Source: an uncultured Eubacteriales bacterium (GTDB lineage Bacteria; Bacillota; Clostridia; Christensenellales; Aristaeellaceae). From it: DNA of 64,000 nt. The position numbers were made by a program, and so were the translations under genes. Each line of letters opens with the position of its first letter. Position 1 is the stretch's first letter. Below the pieces are notes generated by a model, which saw nothing but the letters and a program-made list of their open reading frames with translations, made no database searches and was not told the origin of the DNA. The DNA lies in contig CADAQF010000002.1 of assembly GCA_902790015.1 (NCBI GenBank), positions 62,001 through 126,000 on the forward strand, read 5' to 3'. Below, piece by piece: positions 1 to 8,638 of this stretch.

Positions 1-1
1 T

Positions 2-2812
2 GAAAACGACGAGCTGACCGGTTATTCCAGTTCCCGGCTGGAGCCTGTCTCCGAAGGGGATACGCTGCTGTTTGCAGAGGAGCCCAAACCCGGCTACCGC
101 CTGGACGGGGACGATGCCCAATTGGTCACGGTCTACGCGGACGGGACGGCGGAACCGGAAACGGTCACCTTCCATTATGTTCAGGCCGCAAAGCCTGAGG
201 AGACCCCGCCGCTGACCGCGTCCGTGTCCGTCTATTTCCGTACCGAGGACGGCATCAACGTGGCCACGCCCACCATGGCGAAGGTCACAGCCGGCACGCA
301 GCTCATATACGCCGATCCTCCGGATCTGCCGGACGGCTATGACCAGATCACCCAGCCGCAGACGGTCACCCTTTCGGAAGACGGCACGCTCTACCCGGAC
401 ACGGTGACCTTCTACTACCGAAAAAGCCAGCCCGAAGAGACCGAGCAGTTTGACGGCCGGACGGACTTTTCCCTTCAGCCCTACAGCGGCTACGCCAAAG
501 CCCTGCGGACGGTGAATCTGCGCTCTTATCCCGACCAGGGCGACAGCGCCAATATCGTCGCTTCCGTCTCAAGCGACGATCTGATCTACCTGAAAGGCGT
601 AACCACTTATAAAAACAGCAACTGGTTTTATGTGTCGGTCAACGGGCGCATGGGCTACGTCTCGTCGTCCGTCGTCCGCGAGCTTACCGAGAAGGAAACT
701 GCCCGGCTGGGCGTCGAAAACCTGGCCGAGGGCACGGACCCTCCAGCCGTGGACCCGGAAACGGGCCTGGTTGAACGCTGGGGGAAAACCACCACCAAGG
801 TGCGCTACCGTTCTGAGCCCAACGGAAAGGTCATCCGGGAACTGTCAAAAGGCTCCGAGCTCTTCATCCTCTCAGAGGAAGAGACGGACGGGGTCGTCTG
901 GTACAAAGCGCTTTATAACGGCCGGGAAGGCTGCATCATGGCTGAGTATGTGGATCTGTTCAGCCAGTCCCAGTCCGCGCTCAAGCAGTCCCAGCTGAAA
1001 ACGCCGGTCCCCACCCATACCGTGATGATGACGCGCGTTCCCACGGCCACGCCCACCGTGTTCGTGCCCACCGCCGTCCCGACCCAGACGCCCGTCCCCA
1101 CCACGCCCGCGCCCACTGACACGCCGCCCCTGTACGCAGGATACGGCCTGACGGTATCCCGCACCGCCGTCCGCTCCGGGCTGGACCGGGCGGACGAGGG
1201 CATCCGGGAAATGGTGTCGGTGGATACGCTGGTCACCATCCAGGGACAGGCCTACGTGGACGGCGTCTGCTGGGATTCCGTCACCGTGCTTTCCACCAAT
1301 ACTTCCGGTTTCATGGAGGACAGTCATCTGCGCCGCATTTCCAACGAAGAGGCCGAGATATACCGCCGGGAGCTGGCCACCGCGACGCCCGCCCCCGTGA
1401 TCGATTCCACGCCGGAGCCTTTTTCAGGCATGGCCCGGGCACTGGGAGATTTTATCCCCCTGCGGGCTGACATGAGTTCCAACGCGCAGATCCTGGCGCT
1501 GCTGATGCGCGATTCGGTGGTAAGCGTTCTGAACCAGGAAACCCTGCCGGACGGCCTGACCTGGTGTCTGGCCCAGTACGGGGCGGACATCGGCTACGTC
1601 CGCCGGGATATGATCGAACAGATGAACGACTGGGAGATCGCCGGCTATCTGGCCTCCCTGCGCACGCCCACGCCCGCCCCCGAGGCCACGCAGACGCCCC
1701 GCACGGCCAGCCAGCGGGTGACGGCCTACGGCACCGTGAACCGCGACCGGGTCAACCTGCGCGCCGAGCCCAATACATCCAGCACTTCCCTGTATATGAT
1801 GAGCCGCAACGAAATGGCCTATGTGCTGGATACCATACAGGTTCAGGACGAAAAGCAGTCCCAGGACGCAAAGCAGACACCGGGCGTAAGGCTTTGGTAC
1901 TATATCACCATAAGCGGGCATACAGGCTATGTTCGCTCCGATTACCTGGATATCCTGACCCAGTACCAGCTGGACAGCTTCCTGGATACCGAGGAGTTCC
2001 GCAGCGCCAACGAAAGCGACGCCGCCATCAGGGACAGCTCGTCCCTCCGGCCCTACGAAGAACATCTCCTGGCCCAATGGCAGAACCCCTCCGCTTCGGC
2101 CTCCTTTGAGCCCTTTGATCCTTACGCCACTCAAGCCCCCGTGACCGCCGTCACCCAGGCTCCGGGGCAGACGGTCCGGCCCACCCTGCCGCCCACTTTG
2201 GCCCCCACCATCGTGGCCGGCTTTGCGGATGCCTCCGCCAGGGCGGCGGACGAGGGCCGGGGCGGGTCCCGGCTGTGGCTGATCCTGCTTCTTTCCGGCC
2301 TGGCCGTGGTCGTCCTGGGCACGGTCATCATCGCGCTTCGTTCCTCCAGGCGCAAGGCGGACCGCCGCCGGGCGCTCATGCGCGCCCAGCAGGCGAGAAA
2401 CGCCCGCCGCGCCGATCCTTCCGCCCCGCAGGGCTACCGGGGCGAACCGGGCCAGCCGTTTGGCAGCACCGCCCGTCCGGCCGCCCCGCTCAGGGACGGC
2501 GTGGGCCGCCGCGGCGCGCAGGACGGGACGGCGGAGAACGACGAAGACCATACCGTCCGCTTTGACGCGGGCACAGCCTCCCGCAGACGCACCGATGCCG
2601 CCGCGCCGGACGACCGAACCGCTTCCCGGCGCCGCACGGCTCCCGCGGAGGATGAAAACGCCATCTTCCGCCGTCCCGCGCAGGAAACGGTATCACTTCC
2701 CAGAACGGACGCCGCTCAGGCGCCCCAGCCCGATGAAGGCAGGCCCGTTTCCGCCAGCACCAACGCGCGCAGAAGGCGCACCGAACGTTATCATTACGGG
2801 GACGATGAGTGA
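2..2812 (+). CDS. Membrane-anchored multi-SH3 surface protein, 5' end cut by window edge
   Basis: The frame is open from base 2, so the true start lies upstream; the TTG at 122 is internal. It begins with the end of one MucBP-like repeat and one whole repeat (about bases 2-440; hallmarks YADGTAEPETVTF and DTVTFYY). Five SH3-like segments follow (about 490-690, 770-965, 1135-1340, 1425-1625 and 1723-1960), each with an RSxP or similar motif and a final GY/GFV-type strand. Thr/Pro-rich spacers separate them. A single membrane helix is encoded near 2272-2340, followed by a very Arg-rich tail with repeated SRRRT motifs, presumably cytoplasmic. SH3b domains usually bind peptidoglycan, so a wall-sensing or anchoring role is inferred. 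There is no LPXTG motif. The next gene is a CHAP hydrolase in the same orientation. Confidence 0.8.
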   Translation, partial: ENDELTGYSSSRLEPVSEGDTLLFAEEPKPGYRLDGDDAQLVTVYADGTAEPETVTFHYVQAAKPEETPPLTASVSVYFRTEDGINVATPTMAKVTAGTQLIYADPPDLPDGYDQITQPQTVTLSEDGTLYPDTVTFYYRKSQPEETEQFDGRTDFSLQPYSGYAKALRTVNLRSYPDQGDSANIVASVSSDDLIYLKGVTTYKNSNWFYVSVNGRMGYVSSSVVRELTEKETARLGVENLAEGTDPPAVDPETGLVERWGKTTTKVRYRSEPNGKVIRELSKGSELFILSEEETDGVVWYKALYNGREGCIMAEYVDLFSQSQSALKQSQLKTPVPTHTVMMTRVPTATPTVFVPTAVPTQTPVPTTPAPTDTPPLYAGYGLTVSRTAVRSGLDRADEGIREMVSVDTLVTIQGQAYVDGVCWDSVTVLSTNTSGFMEDSHLRRISNEEAEIYRRELATATPAPVIDSTPEPFSGMARALGDFIPLRADMSSNAQILALLMRDSVVSVLNQETLPDGLTWCLAQYGADIGYVRRDMIEQMNDWEIAGYLASLRTPTPAPEATQTPRTASQRVTAYGTVNRDRVNLRAEPNTSSTSLYMMSRNEMAYVLDTIQVQDEKQSQDAKQTPGVRLWYYITISGHTGYVRSDYLDILTQYQLDSFLDTEEFRSANESDAAIRDSSSLRPYEEHLLAQWQNPSASASFEPFDPYATQAPVTAVTQAPGQTVRPTLPPTLAPTIVAGFADASARAADEGRGGSRLWLILLLSGLAVVVLGTVIIALRSSRRKADRRRALMRAQQARNARRADPSAPQGYRGEPGQPFGSTARPAAPLRDGVGRRGAQDGTAENDEDHTVRFDAGTASRRRTDAAAPDDRTASRRRTAPAEDENAIFRRPAQETVSLPRTDAAQAPQPDEGRPVSASTNARRRRTERYHYGDDE

Positions 2813-2866
2813 GCCCCTGCTTCCGTTCAGAAATACATCCGTAAATACATGACCGGGGGAATCCTG

Positions 2867-3826
2867 ATGAAAAAGACCTTCTTTATGCTTTTGATCCTGC
2901 TTGTTTTCGTGTGTGTGTGTTTGGGCGCGCTTGGTGAATCGCCCGACTGGGTGGAGCTTTCTCAGGACGAGCTGGACGCCTTGGCCGCCAACGGGGAAAC
3001 GGTGCTTTCTCCCGTGCGCAGCGTGCCCGAACACGTGAAGCTGCTGCTTTCGGTGGCCCGGGGAGAACTGGGCTACGTGGAAGGGCGCAACAACCAGACC
3101 AAATACGGCGTCTGGGCCGGGGACGCTCAGGCCAACTGGTGCGCGGAATACCTCTGCTGGTGCGTGGACCAGGTGGATCAGCTTTACTCAACCAACCTTC
3201 TGACCGTCGTTTATCCCCGCTATTCCAGCAAAAACGTGGGCCGCAACTGGTTTATCCGCGAAGGCAGGTATATCTCCCGCCGGGGCTCCATTCCGGACTG
3301 GGGCTCCCAATGGCTGTTCGGCCATACGGAGCCGCTGGGCAAGAACGGCTATGTTCCTCAGCCGGGGGACTGGATGTTTTTCGCCGTATCCGCCGACGCG
3401 GACACCACCCACGTGGCGATGGTGGATTACTGCACGATGGATGAAAAAGGCCAGGTGCGCATCTACGCCCTGGAGGGCAACAAGCCCGACCGGGTGCAGC
3501 AGACGGCCTATCTTCTGGAGGACGAAACCATCCAGGGCTACGGAACCGTGTACGACCTGGCGGACGTCGTGATCAAAATGGGCTGCTCGGGCAAAAAGGT
3601 CACTGCCCTGCAGGAAGCCCTCTGCGAGATAGGCCTGCTGGACGCCTCGCATGTCACGGGGACCTTCGGCACCTACACCGGGGAGGCCGTGCGCGCCTTC
3701 CAGGCCATGAAAAAGATCGAGGTCACCGGCGCCGCCGGGCATGAAACGCAGCTGCAGCTGCAGCTGTATGTGCAGCAATACCGCATGGAGCACCCGGAGT
3801 ACTGGGAAGTTGTGGCCGACGATTGA
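2867..3826 (+). CDS. Secreted CHAP-type cysteine amidase/peptidase with peptidoglycan-binding domain
   Basis: 319 residues. I chose the ATG at 2867 (MKKTFF) over 2849 because GGGGGA lies 6-7 nt upstream and a signal peptide starts at once (MKK followed by LLILLVFVCVCLG). A CHAP-like domain follows, with the nucleophile region NWCAEYLCWC and the histidine region HVAMVD. The C-terminal 80 residues look like a PG_binding_1 domain (GCSGKKVTALQEAL ... AVRAFQAMK). CHAP enzymes cleave peptidoglycan amide bonds. The position just behind the SH3 surface protein suggests joint wall remodelling. The exact bond cleaved cannot be read from sequence. Confidence 0.82.
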   Translation: MKKTFFMLLILLVFVCVCLGALGESPDWVELSQDELDALAANGETVLSPVRSVPEHVKLLLSVARGELGYVEGRNNQTKYGVWAGDAQANWCAEYLCWCVDQVDQLYSTNLLTVVYPRYSSKNVGRNWFIREGRYISRRGSIPDWGSQWLFGHTEPLGKNGYVPQPGDWMFFAVSADADTTHVAMVDYCTMDEKGQVRIYALEGNKPDRVQQTAYLLEDETIQGYGTVYDLADVVIKMGCSGKKVTALQEALCEIGLLDASHVTGTFGTYTGEAVRAFQAMKKIEVTGAAGHETQLQLQLYVQQYRMEHPEYWEVVADD

Positions 3827-3851
3827 CAGCCCCGGCGCTGTGTTGTAAAAT
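3823..3851 (+). promoter_or_regulatory. Sigma-70-type promoter for the GuaA-like unit
   Basis: TTGACA at 3823-3828 and TAAAAT at 3846-3851 are separated by exactly 17 bp. The -35 box overlaps the stop codon of the preceding CHAP gene. The start codon of the next gene lies about 50 nt downstream, behind GGAGGGTGA. Confidence 0.75.
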
Positions 3852-3902
3852 GTTTTCCGGCGGCCGCGCGGCGCCGCGATATATGGAAACGGAGGGTGAT
3901 TT

Positions 3903-5324
3903 ATGCGGGACATGCTGATACTGCTGAACCTGGATCCCTCCGTGGCCAGGCTGACCGCCCGCAAGCTCCGGTCGGAAAAGATCTGCTGCCGCATTCTGCC
4001 CGCGGACACCGGCAGGGATGCCCTGATCAGGGAGGATCCCTGCGGGCTGGTGCTCTGCGCCGCGATGGACACGCCCATACCCGCGCTGGATCCCTTTGTG
4101 TTTAGCGGAAACATTCCCCTGCTCGCCCTGGGCAGCGCGGCCGCACTGCTGAACCTGCGCAGCGGGGGCACCGCTTCCGCGCTATCACCCGGCAAAAAGC
4201 TCTGTGAGATCCGCTGCGTGCAAAGCCCCCTGTTCGAAAAGACCGCCGTCTTCACCCATATGATATCGGGCACTCTGGCCGTCCGGGTGCCGGAGCACTT
4301 TGAGGTACTGGCGACGCTTGGGCAGGAGTGCCTGCCCTTCGCTTTTTCCTTTCCGGCCCGGCATCAGTTCGGCACCTTTCTGGAGCCCGAGCCTCATGAC
4401 CCTGACAGCACGAAAATGCTTTCCCGGTTTGCGTTTTCGGTGTGCGGGTGCACGCCCTGGTGGAACGAGGACGCCCTGGTGGGCAATTCCGTCGCCTCCC
4501 TGCGCAGTCTGGCGGGAGACGGCAGCGCGCTTTGCATGATGACCGGGGGCCTTCACGCCTGCGTGGCCGCCATGCTGGCCGGCCGGGCGCTGGGGGACAG
4601 GCTGACCTGCTGCTTTGTGAACACCGGCCTTCTCCAGGAAGGGGAGGAAGCCCGCTTCACCTCCTTTTTCCGAAGCACTTTGCGGCTCAATGTCGTTTTC
4701 CTCAACGAGGAAAAGCGCTTCCTGGAGGCGCTTAAAGGCCTGCGCTCCCAGGAGGACAAGCGTTCCGCCATCCATTCCCTGATGCGGGTCGTCGCCCGGG
4801 AGGTCCAGCGGGACATCCCGAACCTGTCCCTCGTGATACTCGACCAGGCCTATACCGACGCTCCGAGGCGGGAGCCTGTGAGCCTGCGCCCCGGGGTGCA
4901 GGCCGCCCAGCCCCTGGCCGATCTTTTTCTGGACGAGGTGCGCCAGGTCGGCGCGTATCTGGGCCTGCCGTACGAAATGATCGCCGGTCAGCTGATACCG
5001 GACACGGGGCTTGCGCTCAACATCGTGGGGGAAGTGACTGAGGAGCGGCTTTCCATCCTCCGCTTCGCTGACGCGGTTTTCCGCAGGAAAGTCCGCCACA
5101 GCGGCCAGTCCCTGCGCCTGAGCGAATATTACGCCGTGCTCAGGCCCTACGAAAAGGACACCTATTCGGTGATACTGCGCGCCCTTTCCTCCACCTACGG
5201 GGACGAGCTGCGCGCGGCCCGCACCCCCTACGACGTGCTGGAGGAAGCGGCGGAGGAGATCCGCTCTGCCTGCCCCCAGGTGCGGCGGGTGCTGTACGAC
5301 CTGACCCCTTCCAGCCGGGCCTGA
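3903..5324 (+). CDS. GMP-synthase-like protein (GuaA fold) with degenerate active sites
   Basis: 473 residues, near the usual GuaA length of about 510. The order matches GuaA: a glutaminase-like domain (1-180), an ATP-pyrophosphatase-like domain (about 195-370) and a dimerisation-like domain (about 370-473; LGEVTEERLSILRFADAVF is replaced here only slightly as IVGEVTEERLSILRFADA). The glutaminase nucleophile motif GICYGMQ is replaced by LALGSAA (Gly near 77 where Cys is expected). The FHPE triad is FLEPE. The PP-loop SGGVDSS is TGGLHAC (214-220). The terminal KPPATIEWE is absent. The frame is intact and has a consensus promoter, so this reads as a retained pseudoenzyme or a repurposed protein. 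A real GMP synthase must be encoded elsewhere if the organism makes GMP de novo. Confidence 0.8.
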   Translation: MRDMLILLNLDPSVARLTARKLRSEKICCRILPADTGRDALIREDPCGLVLCAAMDTPIPALDPFVFSGNIPLLALGSAAALLNLRSGGTASALSPGKKLCEIRCVQSPLFEKTAVFTHMISGTLAVRVPEHFEVLATLGQECLPFAFSFPARHQFGTFLEPEPHDPDSTKMLSRFAFSVCGCTPWWNEDALVGNSVASLRSLAGDGSALCMMTGGLHACVAAMLAGRALGDRLTCCFVNTGLLQEGEEARFTSFFRSTLRLNVVFLNEEKRFLEALKGLRSQEDKRSAIHSLMRVVAREVQRDIPNLSLVILDQAYTDAPRREPVSLRPGVQAAQPLADLFLDEVRQVGAYLGLPYEMIAGQLIPDTGLALNIVGEVTEERLSILRFADAVFRRKVRHSGQSLRLSEYYAVLRPYEKDTYSVILRALSSTYGDELRAARTPYDVLEEAAEEIRSACPQVRRVLYDLTPSSRA

Positions 5325-5398
5325 TGTCCCGCGCTGTTTTCCCCGACTTTGTCCGCCAGGCGGACTTCCCTTCATCCATAGAATCGGAGCAGTGATCT

Positions 5399-6205
5399 AT
5401 GCGTATTACCCACCCACAGGCCACCTACCGGGGCATACCCGCGGAGGATACTTTTTTTGTGGCCAACGACCAGCACATACAGCTGGGAAGCGGCTACCTG
5501 ATCCCCTTTGTGCAAAAGGAGCTGTATCCCTCCCGGCCGCTCAACATCTATATGGAAATAGACGCCCAGCCCTCCGCCCGCAACCTCCTGTTCGGGGCGC
5601 TGCTGGCGCGGGCCGTCGTGATCAGGGATCAGAACTATCCCGGCATGCCCGCCCGCCTGTACACCCAGCTGGACGCGTCGGACGCCGAGCTGGTCAGCTT
5701 TTACCAAAACAGCGGCCTGACCGCCGACGACGCGGAGGATCTTTTCTATTTTCCGCTGCCTTACGCGGAGCCGGGGAAGACGCCCATGGGCGTGCAGTAC
5801 GCCTCCGTGCCGCTTGAAAACGATGCCCAGCAGGACGCTTTCCTGCAGCGCCTCAACGCCATGCGCATCGCGCCCATCCAGCGCGACCAGCTGACCTTAT
5901 GGCGCGAGCAGCCCGGCTTCCTGGCGCTGGGCTTTTACCGCGCCGGCCGGCCCGTGTCCGAGCTGGTCACGGCGGGCACCGGCCCCAACGCGTCCCTCGT
6001 GCAGGTCTATACCCGCGCGGAATTCCGCCAGCAGGGCATGGCCGGCGCGCTGGTGCGGCAGGCCGCGGCCATTCTCAGGGAGCGGGGCATGCAGGGCCTG
6101 TACGCCCATATATTCCGCCGCAATACCCCGCAGGTGGCCTTCATGCAGGGCATCGGGGCGACCTTCACGCGCACCATCGCCCTGCTTCCCGGAGTGGATC
6201 TATGA
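5399..6205 (+). CDS. GNAT-family N-acetyltransferase
   Basis: 268 residues; ATG behind GGAG. The C-terminal half is a GNAT fold: the segment FRQQGMAGALVRQAA is the acetyl-CoA binding motif A, followed by LYAHIFRRNTPQVAFMQGIG. The N-terminal half (PSRPLNIYMEIDA ... LYTQLDASDAELVSFYQNSG) looks like a second, more divergent GNAT domain. The substrate is unknown. The 3' end overlaps the ATP-grasp gene by 4 nt (ATGA), so the two are surely co-translated. The 74 nt upstream contain a small hairpin (GTCCGCC/GGCGGAC near 5351-5365) but no clear promoter. Confidence 0.82.
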   Translation: MRITHPQATYRGIPAEDTFFVANDQHIQLGSGYLIPFVQKELYPSRPLNIYMEIDAQPSARNLLFGALLARAVVIRDQNYPGMPARLYTQLDASDAELVSFYQNSGLTADDAEDLFYFPLPYAEPGKTPMGVQYASVPLENDAQQDAFLQRLNAMRIAPIQRDQLTLWREQPGFLALGFYRAGRPVSELVTAGTGPNASLVQVYTRAEFRQQGMAGALVRQAAAILRERGMQGLYAHIFRRNTPQVAFMQGIGATFTRTIALLPGVDL

Positions 6206-7056
6206 AAAACGGCTGGCTCATCGGCAACGGGTTTTACCATAGCGGAAGCTTTGACAGCCTGTACGCTTCATTGATACAGGAAGCGCAGGCGCTGGACGTT
6301 TCGCTCACGCTTATGTTTAACGACGGGCTCTGCCCCTTTCCGGACCTGAAAAAGGAGCCCCCGCCCGATTTCGTCCTTTTCTGGGACAAGGATATCTGCC
6401 TGGCCGCCCAGCTGGAAAAAGCGGACATCCCGGTTTTCAATTCCTCCCGGAGCATCGCCCTCTGCGACGACAAGACGCTGACCTATGTGACGCTTTCCGG
6501 CGTCGTTCCCATGCCCGAGACCATTCTGGCCCCCACGGCGTATTATGGCTATGGGGACGCTTCTTTTTTGTCCCGGGTCGAACAAAAGCTTTCCTTTCCC
6601 TATGTCTTCAAGGAAGGCTATGGTTCCTTCGGCCGCCAGGTTTTTCTGATTCATGACCGCGAGGAAGGGCTTGCCCACCTGAACGCGCTGGACGGAAAGC
6701 CTGCGCTTTTCCAGCGCTTTGTCTCTTCTTCCGCCGGGAGGGACGTACGGGTCTACGTCTGCGGGGGCCGCTGCGTGGCCGCGATGGAGCGCATCGCCCC
6801 GGCCGGCGATTTCCGTGCCAATATCATGAACGGAGGCACGGGCAGGCTGCATGTCCTGTCCAAAGAGGAAGAGGAAATCTCTCTTAAGTCCGTGGCGGCG
6901 CTGGATCTCACCTTCGGCGGGGTGGACCTGCTGTTTTCCCCGGAGGGCCCGCTGCTCTGTGAGGTCAATTCCAACGCGCACTTTGCGGGGCTTTGCAAAG
7001 CGTCCGGAGTCAATATCCCCCGCGAGATCCTGTTGTCTGTTCTCTCCGCGCTCTGA
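6202..7056 (+). CDS. RimK-like ATP-grasp ligase
   Basis: 284 residues from the ATG at 6202 (MKNGWLIGNGF), which overlaps the stop of the GNAT gene; the open frame further upstream is a shadow. The segments PDFVLFWDKD and CDDKTLTYV form the pre-ATP-grasp part. VFKEGYGSFGRQVFL is the ATP-binding glycine-rich loop, and AALDLTFGGVDLLF ... LCEVNSNAHF carries the Mg-binding residues. RimK-type enzymes add amino acids, often glutamate, to a carboxylate by an acyl-phosphate. The acceptor is unknown. The operon with a GNAT and a GuaA-like protein suggests modification of a small molecule or peptide (inference). Confidence 0.87.
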   Translation: MKNGWLIGNGFYHSGSFDSLYASLIQEAQALDVSLTLMFNDGLCPFPDLKKEPPPDFVLFWDKDICLAAQLEKADIPVFNSSRSIALCDDKTLTYVTLSGVVPMPETILAPTAYYGYGDASFLSRVEQKLSFPYVFKEGYGSFGRQVFLIHDREEGLAHLNALDGKPALFQRFVSSSAGRDVRVYVCGGRCVAAMERIAPAGDFRANIMNGGTGRLHVLSKEEEEISLKSVAALDLTFGGVDLLFSPEGPLLCEVNSNAHFAGLCKASGVNIPREILLSVLSAL

Positions 7057-7091
7057 AACCCCGGTTATTATCGTACAGGAAGGTAAGTTTC

Positions 7092-7952
7092 TTGCGTCTG
7101 CGTTCCTTTTTCACCAGGGACCGCATCAGGTCCTGGCTTCTGATCCTGCTGGGCAGCGCCGTCGCCGCGTCCGCCTATCCCATGTTTCTGACGCCCAACG
7201 CCATCGTTCCGGGCGGGCTGACCGGCGTGGCGATGATCCTCAACCACGTCTTCGGTTTTCCCATCGGCGTGACCAGCCTCGCGCTGTGCGCGCCGCTTTT
7301 CTTGGCCGGGTGGAAGCAGTCCGGGCCTCTTTTTGTCATGCGGACGGTCGGGGCCACCGCGCTTTTTTCCCTGCTGATCGACCTTTTGCCCTGGCCTGCC
7401 ATGACGGATGACATCCTGCTGGCCACCGTGTTCGGCGCGATCCTCATGGGCATTGGTCTGGGCCTTATCATGCTGGGCGGCGCCAGCACCGGCGGGACGG
7501 ACATGCTGGCGGAGCTTCTCCACAAGCGCTTTCCTGCTGTCAAGGTGGGCGTTTTTCTGGCCTTCGCGGACGGCTGCGTCATCCTGGCCGCCGCCTTCAT
7601 CATGGGCACAAGGGCGGCGCTGTACGCGCTGATCAACATCATGATCTCCGCCTACGTGATCGATATGGCGCTGGCCGGCACCGGCCGGGCCAAGGCCTGT
7701 TTTGTCATTTCCGATCAGGCGGACCGCATTTCAGAACGCATCATGAGCGAGATGGAGCGCGGCGCCACGCTGATCGAATCCACCGGCGCGTTCTCGGGGG
7801 AAAAACGCCGCATCATCCTGTGCGTCTGCTCCGCCCGCGAGATCGTGCGCCTCAAGCAGATCACCCGCCAGGAGGATCCCCGCGCCTTCGTTTTCATCAC
7901 CGATACGCACGAGACCCTGGGCGAGGGCTTCCAGAACCTGACTGTCAGCTGA
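7092..7952 (+). CDS. YitT family membrane protein
   Basis: 286 residues from a TTG at 7092 with AGGAAGG about 8 nt upstream; earlier in-frame ATG codons lie inside the ATP-grasp gene. Five to six hydrophobic helices come first, with the family hallmark FLTPNAIVPGGLTGVAMIL and the glycine-rich GIGLGLIMLGGASTGGTDM. A soluble C-terminal domain (DUF2179-like) follows. YitT proteins are widespread in Firmicutes; their transport role is not well established. The gene ends the unit that starts at the 3823 promoter and is followed by a terminator. Confidence 0.87.
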   Translation: MRLRSFFTRDRIRSWLLILLGSAVAASAYPMFLTPNAIVPGGLTGVAMILNHVFGFPIGVTSLALCAPLFLAGWKQSGPLFVMRTVGATALFSLLIDLLPWPAMTDDILLATVFGAILMGIGLGLIMLGGASTGGTDMLAELLHKRFPAVKVGVFLAFADGCVILAAAFIMGTRAALYALINIMISAYVIDMALAGTGRAKACFVISDQADRISERIMSEMERGATLIESTGAFSGEKRRIILCVCSAREIVRLKQITRQEDPRAFVFITDTHETLGEGFQNLTVS

Positions 7953-7961
7953 TTTTTCGCG

Positions 7962-8002
7962 CGGGTTTCCCGGCAGGAAAGCCCGATTTTTCTTAATTTT
8001 TT
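7962..8002 (+). terminator. Intrinsic terminator after yitT-like gene
   Basis: CGGG-TTTCC pairs with GGAAA-(G)-CCCG around the loop CGGCA (7962-7985) with one bulged G. It is followed by ATTTTTCTTAATTTTTT. Confidence 0.75.
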
Positions 8003-8023
8003 CAGAATAATGATGTTTTTTCG

Positions 8024-8051
8024 TTGCTTATTTTGTTTTTAGCGGTATAAT
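8024..8051 (+). promoter_or_regulatory. Promoter upstream of ybaK-like gene
   Basis: TTGCTT (8024-8029), a 16-bp spacer and TATAAT (8046-8051). It lies just behind the terminator of the previous unit and begins the long co-oriented run to about 14.9 kb. Confidence 0.7.
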
Positions 8052-8090
8052 GGAAGCGTGTTTTTATTCTCAGAAAGGGAGCGATGCCGC

Positions 8091-8573
8091 ATGTCCTGGG
8101 AAAGCGTGAAAGAATACCTGACCGCCTACGGCGCGCAGGACAGGATGATTTCCTTCTCCGTGTCCTCCGCCACGGTGGATCTGGCTGCCCAGGCGCTGGG
8201 CGTGATCCCCGCCCGCATCGCCAAATCGCTGACCTTCCGCCTGGGGGACGGCTGCGCGGTGATCGTTTTCGCCGGGGACGCCCGGGTGGACAACAGCGCC
8301 TTCAAGGCCCGCTTCCATGAAAAGGCCGCCATGCTCCCGCACGAGGAAGTGGAAGCGCTGACCGGCCACCCAGTGGGCGGCGTATGTCCCTTTGCGCTCA
8401 ACGAGGGCGTTCCCGTTTATCTGGACGAATCCCTCCTGCGCTTCAAGACCGTTTTTCCTGCCGCCGGGACGGCGTCATCCGCCGTCGAACTGACCCCGCA
8501 GGAGCTTTTCCGCATTTCCGGCGCCAGGGAATGGGTCCGCGTTTCCAAAGGCTGGCAGGAAGCCGGCGCTTGA
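8091..8573 (+). CDS. YbaK/ProX-type aminoacyl-tRNA deacylase
   Basis: 160 residues from the ATG at 8091 (MSWESVKEYL) with GAAAGGGAG upstream. Family features: the start of the fold VDLAAQALGVIPARIAKSLTF, the conserved lysine, AGDARVDNSAFKARF, and HPVGGVCPFAL near the C-terminus. These proteins hydrolyse mischarged aminoacyl-tRNAs in trans (for example Cys-tRNAPro), acting in the cytoplasm. The specificity cannot be told from sequence. Only about 65 nt separate it from the GntR gene. Confidence 0.85.
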   Translation: MSWESVKEYLTAYGAQDRMISFSVSSATVDLAAQALGVIPARIAKSLTFRLGDGCAVIVFAGDARVDNSAFKARFHEKAAMLPHEEVEALTGHPVGGVCPFALNEGVPVYLDESLLRFKTVFPAAGTASSAVELTPQELFRISGAREWVRVSKGWQEAGA

Positions 8574-8638
8574 GATTTCCGCCCCGATCCGTAAACCTTT
8601 TCACCGCACAATTCTCCGAATGCCAAGGAGGACGATGT

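Noticed and set aside
122..2812. TTG at 122 as start of the first gene
   Set aside because: Codons upstream stay open to base 2 and encode the expected earlier part of a MucBP-like repeat.
3903..5324. Functional GMP synthase
   Set aside because: The glutaminase Cys and His and the ATP PP-loop are all replaced, so normal catalysis is not credible.
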